In this document: piece after piece, positions 59,939 to 64,000 of the stretch
Position numbering within the stretch: position 1 is the first letter of the stretch
Layout of the letters: each line of letters begins with the position of its first letter
NCBI GenBank assembly: GCA_017466365.1
Contig: JAFTUG010000016.1
Span: 1 to 64,000, forward strand
DNA length: 64,000 nt
Source: Clostridia bacterium
GTDB taxonomy: Bacteria; Bacillota; Clostridia; Oscillospirales; Acutalibacteraceae
Reading direction: 5' to 3'
The notes under the pieces: generated by a model
Told to the model about the DNA's origin: nothing
The model's input: only the letters and a program-made list of their open reading frames with translations
The model's database searches: none
Translations under genes and position numbers: made by a program

Positions 59939-60631
59939 TTAAAAATCATCAGATAGCACATTATCATCACTTGTTTGATTTGTTATTTTTCCAATCAAAA
60001 AAAATGAATGCCATCTTGAAATCGGACGTTCCTTTTTAGGATAGTAAAGCCATTTGTTTTTGTTGGTATTAGCATCATAAAGTAGAATCCCTATGTTTAA
60101 TTCTTTAAAAAAATGCAAATTTTTTTGTAACACATTCGACTTATCAAAAGGAAAGACAACAGCAGAATAATTTGCGAAAGCTTTGTATTGCAATGCTTGA
60201 AAAATTGCCCTTTTCCAGTTTGTTAATTTTAATTCAAAAGCCCAAATATTTACATTAGATGAAATGTCCGGTATACATCTATAGAATTTTTGGTTTATCT
60301 CGTTGACATAACCTTTGTTTATCATTTCTTTCAAATGTCTGTTTAAGGATATTTCAGACATACCAGTTTGTTTTATAAGGTAGTCAAATTTTCTTCCAAC
60401 ATTTATTTTTAATAAAGCCAATATTTGACTACTGTTTTCTATAGAAGACATCTTATTAAATTTATATTCTTCGAGAAGACCATTAGAGTTAACACAAACA
60501 AAGTCAGCAATACCTTGTTGACATGTTACTTCTCTAAAAGAAAAATCAAACTTGGGTAATCTAACAATGGATTCCTCAATTAGGCTTTTTTCAAAAGCGT
60601 TTGCCATATCTTGTTCACTGAAAACAGACAT
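59939..60631 (-). CDS. PD-(D/E)xK-like nuclease candidate with internal winged-helix segment
   Basis: A 230-residue protein. A possible nuclease active site is G-I-A-D43-F-V-C and A-F-E133-L-K135 followed by a Gln-containing helix (IFQALQYKAF), the order and spacing of restriction-endonuclease-like enzymes. Between them, residues about 66-110 look like a winged helix (NVGRKFDYLIKQTGMSEISL and NRHLKEMINKGYVN). No close named family is recognised. It is the last gene of the minus-strand operon, one base after the stop of the upstream gene. A DNA-targeting effector is a reasonable but unproven idea. Confidence 0.55.
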   Translation of the reverse strand: MSVFSEQDMANAFEKSLIEESIVRLPKFDFSFREVTCQQGIADFVCVNSNGLLEEYKFNKMSSIENSSQILALLKINVGRKFDYLIKQTGMSEISLNRHLKEMINKGYVNEINQKFYRCIPDISSNVNIWAFELKLTNWKRAIFQALQYKAFANYSAVVFPFDKSNVLQKNLHFFKELNIGILLYDANTNKNKWLYYPKKERPISRWHSFFLIGKITNQTSDDNVLSDDF

Positions 60632-60632
60632 T

Positions 60633-61811
60633 TTATATTCCTAACTCACTTTCTATTTGTTCTAAAGCTATTTTCCATAGAGATAAATGTGAACCATTAG
60701 ATTTTGAATCCAACATCGGAATAGATCGCTCAATTATAGAATATGATTCCATAGCGCTTATGATTTTATTTTTTAGTAAACTAATTTTGTTTGATATTGA
60801 ACTTTGAGAATCTATTTCAGTTAGAATTCTGGATAATATATGCCAATTATGTAAGCAGCTAATTTCATCTGTCCACGAAGACTCAGAGGACAGAGCGGCA
60901 TTGTATGGAGAATCAACACGAAATGTTTGTTGTAATCCATTACGAGTAAGTGTAATTATTTCAGGAATAAGTAATAATGATCCCATTAATAGATCCGAAG
61001 AATAGCGTTTTCTTGGTCTTCGTCCTCCGGTTGAAGGTCTATAATTTGCTTCACTAAAAGATTTCAAATTTGAATACCACCCAGAAGAAAAAGTTATGTT
61101 GCCAACAACCGATAGAGGTATTGATAATAAATCAGAGTAGCCAAGAATAACATTGTAGAGATTAACTTCGGAAAGAATATAAAGAAAATACATTATATTT
61201 GTAAGTTTATTTGGTGATATTTCGGTTGGCTTTGATGTGTTAGATTCCCTTTCAATTATAATATAAAATCCCTCTGCATCCAAAAGGCTAATAACATTTA
61301 GAAATTCTTCCATTGCGGGTTTGTTATTAAAAGCATTTTCATTTATACAGAGTGAAATTAAAGTTTTTTCAGGATTGTTGCTTACACTTATAGATTCATA
61401 AGCCAACGAAACAGCAATTTGACTCTCTCGTCCATCAAAACTATCGATTGCAATGGTTGGGGATATAATAGATTTTAATCTAAGTGTGCTTTGAAAGTCA
61501 AATACTTTTTGAGTGTAATTATGAATGTTTTGTGGATTTGAAAGTTTAGAGCGAGATAAATCGCTTTGAAAGTATGGATAAAGGGGGAGCTTTCCAGAAT
61601 TAATATCTCCTTGAAAATTACAAACAAAAAATTGTGGATCAAAAAGAATGGTGGCATTGGGGTGATTTGAAGACAACTGTTGTGAATATTCAAATATTTT
61701 TTCTGGAGTTTCAGCTTTTGGACTAAGGATAACTCCGTTGATATCTCCTTCATTTAAGCCTTTATCTATTTTACTTCCTTTTCCATATCCATGTTGTGCA
61801 TATAAACTCAT
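60633..61811 (-). CDS. unrecognised protein, possible TIM-barrel-like fold
   Basis: A 392-residue soluble protein of no family I know. It has alternating hydrophobic strands (GVILSPKAE, ATILFDPQFFVCNF, TIAIDSF, LISLCINENAF, GFYIIIERE, NVILGYSD, ITFSSGWY) spaced by helices, as in an (alpha/beta) barrel, and a Gly/Arg-rich basic stretch TGGRRPRKRYSSD around 262-275 that could touch nucleic acid. No transmembrane segment. ATG with GGGGGAA upstream. It lies between the kinase and nuclease-like genes with gaps of 1-2 bases, so it belongs to the same unit. Confidence 0.5.
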   Translation of the reverse strand: MSLYAQHGYGKGSKIDKGLNEGDINGVILSPKAETPEKIFEYSQQLSSNHPNATILFDPQFFVCNFQGDINSGKLPLYPYFQSDLSRSKLSNPQNIHNYTQKVFDFQSTLRLKSIISPTIAIDSFDGRESQIAVSLAYESISVSNNPEKTLISLCINENAFNNKPAMEEFLNVISLLDAEGFYIIIERESNTSKPTEISPNKLTNIMYFLYILSEVNLYNVILGYSDLLSIPLSVVGNITFSSGWYSNLKSFSEANYRPSTGGRRPRKRYSSDLLMGSLLLIPEIITLTRNGLQQTFRVDSPYNAALSSESSWTDEISCLHNWHILSRILTEIDSQSSISNKISLLKNKIISAMESYSIIERSIPMLDSKSNGSHLSLWKIALEQIESELGI

Positions 61812-61813
61812 TG

Positions 61814-62722
61814 TTATTCCCCCAAATTAGTTTCTAAATTGTTTAATTCATCCAAAAGAATGTCTATTTTTCGGTATCTACAGTTGGGCTGCTTGCTTAA
61901 TAGACGACAAATTATATTGTTAAGGCCTATAGGCATATCTTCATTTAAATTTATAGGCGGGACAATAGGATTACGAATAATATTTGTAAATAATTCATCG
62001 TTAGTCATTCCGATTTCATAAAATGGGTGTTTGGTTGTTGACGCTTGGTACATAACTATACCAAGAGCAAACAAATCAGAGCGAAAATCTATATCTCTCT
62101 TATGTTGGTAATCTAATTGTTCAGGCGAAAGAAAAATTTTTGTTCCTGGAACATCACCATAGCGAGTTAGGGATTTATCTTCCAAATCAAGAGCAAGCCC
62201 CATATCTAATAATACATATGTACCGTCGTTCTTTTTTCTAATAATATTTAAGGGCTTTATGTCTCTGTGTACAATAGAATGGCTCCACAACTCGGAGATG
62301 GCTTTGGCAATGTCTCTGCATAGATTTATACATTCCTTTACAGATAATTTTTCTCTTGAAATTATACTTTGTACACTTTCTCCCTCTATCCAATCTTCTG
62401 AATATACAAGCATTTCTTGGTTGTTGTAGCGAATAGATTGAATTTTAATATCACCTAATTTAACAATAAAAGGAGAGTCAATATTATCCATAATGTTGAC
62501 TTCTCGAATTGCTCGTGCTTGTATTGCGTCTATTATTGCTTCTCTATTTGGATCAATATCTCCACTCGAATCTCCAAGTAAAATGAATTTTAATGCACAT
62601 TTTTTGCCATTGATTTCACAAGGGAAAACTAGTTTTTGTCCACCTTTTAACGGCGCATTTAAAACTTTGCAATTTCCAAACATTGCTTCAATATCGTCTG
62701 AATTTATAAGTGGTATATTCAC
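61814..62722 (-). CDS. soluble Ser/Thr protein kinase
   Basis: Hanks-type kinase of 302 residues from GTG 62722, chosen because GGAGG is six bases upstream; ATG at 62752 has no ribosome site. ATP Lys in KCALKFILLG, catalytic loop HRDIKPLNI, metal motif DMG (instead of DFG), activation end SPEQLDY, and PFYEIG. There is no PASTA or transmembrane segment, so it is not the usual PrkC; the whole protein is the kinase domain. It is the only clear signalling enzyme of the operon and could phosphorylate the neighbouring proteins. Confidence 0.88.
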   Translation of the reverse strand: MNIPLINSDDIEAMFGNCKVLNAPLKGGQKLVFPCEINGKKCALKFILLGDSSGDIDPNREAIIDAIQARAIREVNIMDNIDSPFIVKLGDIKIQSIRYNNQEMLVYSEDWIEGESVQSIISREKLSVKECINLCRDIAKAISELWSHSIVHRDIKPLNIIRKKNDGTYVLLDMGLALDLEDKSLTRYGDVPGTKIFLSPEQLDYQHKRDIDFRSDLFALGIVMYQASTTKHPFYEIGMTNDELFTNIIRNPIVPPINLNEDMPIGLNNIICRLLSKQPNCRYRKIDILLDELNNLETNLGE

Positions 62723-62768
62723 AAGAAACCTCCATAATAATTTAAAGAACAAATTTGTTTTTAAAATT

Positions 62769-63548
62769 TTAATTGTTTTCTAATTCTTTCCATTCAAAAT
62801 TGAATTTGAGTTTATTATTATTTGTTCTAACAATAAACTTTTTCATTATTCGATCGTATTCTTTTGAAATTTCATCTATATCACTAGCCTTTAAAATATT
62901 GGAATCTTTATATATATCAAAACGAATCGAATGTATAAGCTGTAAAATGTTTGTTAGTCGCGACACGTGTATTTTAGAGTATTTTGTTACATCTAATGCT
63001 TTATCGGTAAATACATTTTCAAATACATTTTCCATTCTGCTAAGCTCATGAATGCATTTATTTATATAGTAATGGGTTTCAATGTAATAAAATTTTTGTT
63101 TTTCCAAAAAGATTAAATTGTTTGGTTGCAAGTCACTTTGTTTGTTGGTGTTGTTTATTTTTTCTGAATTATAGTTTTCATAAAAATTGTTCGCGGTCAT
63201 TGCATAATAACATATATTATTGTCAAATGTGTTCACGTATGGTTTTATATTAAACACAGAACTTTTTATTTTGCTTCTTGTAGTCCAATAATCTTTCAAA
63301 TAAACATATAGTGTATATAGTAAAATACCTGTTGCTACAGCAAGCAGAAAACACAAAATATATAACTGTGTTTTTTCTTTTGCTTGGTAAAAATCAAAGA
63401 ATTTATCTACAACTAAAGTTATAATGGTGATATATAACTCAATAACTAATGGTTTTTCGTGTGAATTTTTTTTGCCTAATTCTTTGGTTATATATTCTAC
63501 ATCCTTTTTTAGTCCCATATCCTGCCATTCATTAATGGTGTGTTTCAT
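62769..63548 (-). CDS. two-TM protein with long cytosolic tail
   Basis: A 259-residue protein. Two hydrophobic segments (PLVIELYITIITLVVDKFF and LYILCFLLAVATGILLYTLYVYL, the latter shown only in part) near residues 33-85, followed by a helical, charged tail of about 170 residues (for example KALDVTKYSKIHVSRLTNIL, then LKASDIDEISKEYDRIMKK). ATG at 63548 with AGGGGGC just upstream, three bases after the preceding stop. No family is recognised. A membrane-bound effector or sensor is possible by analogy with other defence operons. Confidence 0.6.
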   Translation of the reverse strand: MKHTINEWQDMGLKKDVEYITKELGKKNSHEKPLVIELYITIITLVVDKFFDFYQAKEKTQLYILCFLLAVATGILLYTLYVYLKDYWTTRSKIKSSVFNIKPYVNTFDNNICYYAMTANNFYENYNSEKINNTNKQSDLQPNNLIFLEKQKFYYIETHYYINKCIHELSRMENVFENVFTDKALDVTKYSKIHVSRLTNILQLIHSIRFDIYKDSNILKASDIDEISKEYDRIMKKFIVRTNNNKLKFNFEWKELENN

Positions 63549-63551
63549 TTG

Positions 63552-64000
63552 TTAGCCCCCTATTAGTTCAGTTATTTTTTTGATTTCATTGTACAAGTTA
63601 ATTAGTTCTTCGTGAGCCTTTTCATTTCGGTTAAATGTGATTAGGTTTTCTTCATCCATTGATGCAGTATCCATCCATGATAGAGTTTCTTCAAAAAGTG
63701 CATCAATATAAAGACTGTTTTCGGTATATTTACCATTGCTTTTTTCATCAGCTATTTTTAAAAAATCAATATTTTTATCTGTTATACTCTTGATAATTCT
63801 ATCAAGTATTTTTGCGGTAAATAATATATTTATGTCGACATAGTTAGAATATGCGATATCAATATTTTTATATGCATCTATGCTTCTTTTTGTTTTATGT
63901 AATTTTTTAAGTGCAGTTTTTGAAACTCCATATTTTTTTGAAAGATATGCTTTTCCTTTAGCGTAATCAGAACGAAAAGTACCTAGAAGTACCCGGTTAT
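63552..64000 (-). CDS. unrecognised protein, partial (N-terminus beyond the window)
   Basis: The frame is open from the right edge to TAA at 63552-63554, giving the C-terminal about 148 residues. The first visible part (AKGKAYLSKKYGVSKTALKKL) resembles a small helix-turn-helix; the rest is helical and acidic, ending TELIGG. It sits three bases before the two-TM gene, so it is the most upstream visible gene of the operon. The promoter and any further genes are outside the window. Confidence 0.6.
   Translation of the reverse strand, partial: NRVLLGTFRSDYAKGKAYLSKKYGVSKTALKKLHKTKRSIDAYKNIDIAYSNYVDINILFTAKILDRIIKSITDKNIDFLKIADEKSNGKYTENSLYIDALFEETLSWMDTASMDEENLITFNRNEKAHEELINLYNEIKKITELIGG

Overview
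The window is a continuous piece of chromosome from an anaerobic, endospore-forming, Gram-positive bacterium, most likely a gut-type Clostridia (Oscillospirales-like; the order is an inference). Evidence: an alpha/beta-type small acid-soluble spore protein (57770), a FprA-type flavodiiron protein (26393), a two-gene SUF-like (SMS) Fe-S assembly pair (27571-29220), a sodium-pumping decarboxylase operon (32322-35843), a DacF-like D,D-carboxypeptidase, a family 4 uracil-DNA glycosylase, GGAGG-type ribosome binding sites, and sigma-A promoters with 17-bp spacing at many genes. There are no rRNA genes, intact tRNAs, CRISPR arrays or recognisable insertion sequences.

Layout. 1-9.4 kb: secreted proteins (GLUG/Ig-like surface protein, LCAT-like lipase), an alkaline-phosphatase-superfamily enzyme and mfd. 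9.4-12.9 kb, minus strand: HAD phosphatase, a Cys/Asp-rich zinc-ribbon protein, efp, an M24 peptidase and a metallophosphoesterase. 13-24.5 kb, plus strand: dacF-like gene, Eis-like acetyltransferase, NAD-dependent epimerase, an unusual GNAT/Gfo-Idh fusion with a GPH-type sugar symporter, then typA-ribF-udg, a sigma factor, and a tRNA-shaped element without an anticodon just before a small zinc-ribbon gene. 24.6-37.3 kb, mostly minus strand: acyl-CoA ligase, sufC-sufB-fprA, yifB, the decarboxylase operon directly behind glyS. 37.4-39.6 kb: a compact cluster of three PH-like membrane proteins (one frameshifted) and a tiny membrane protein carrying the OadB sodium-site motif, with a divergent XRE regulator and a perfect palindrome over the shared promoters. 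39.7-57.4 kb: PHP hydrolase, purC, two GH38 alpha-mannosidases with a HAD phosphatase, a TVP38 protein, a Cof-type phosphatase, a three-gene unit (membrane HExxH protein, unknown, pyrophosphatase fusion), a Gfo/Idh oxidoreductase and a GH95-like glycosidase.

57.7-64 kb is an accessory island. A spore-protein gene with a foreign-looking 3' end is followed by a hipBA toxin-antitoxin pair, and then by a strikingly AT-rich minus-strand operon of five tightly packed genes running off the right edge: an unrecognised protein (partial), a two-TM protein, a soluble Ser/Thr kinase, a 392-residue protein of unknown family and a PD-(D/E)xK-like nuclease candidate with an internal winged-helix segment. 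I could not match this gene set to a named defence system. It is the best candidate here for an undescribed system, proposed to be anti-phage or stress defence on context and domains alone.

How the genes work together. The housekeeping part serves DNA repair, translation (efp, glyS, typA), flavin and Fe-S cofactor supply and wall remodelling. The catabolic part strips sugars from host or plant glycans (two GH38, one GH95-like, two Gfo/Idh enzymes, a GPH symporter), and the decarboxylase pump converts decarboxylation energy into a sodium gradient that could drive such symport.
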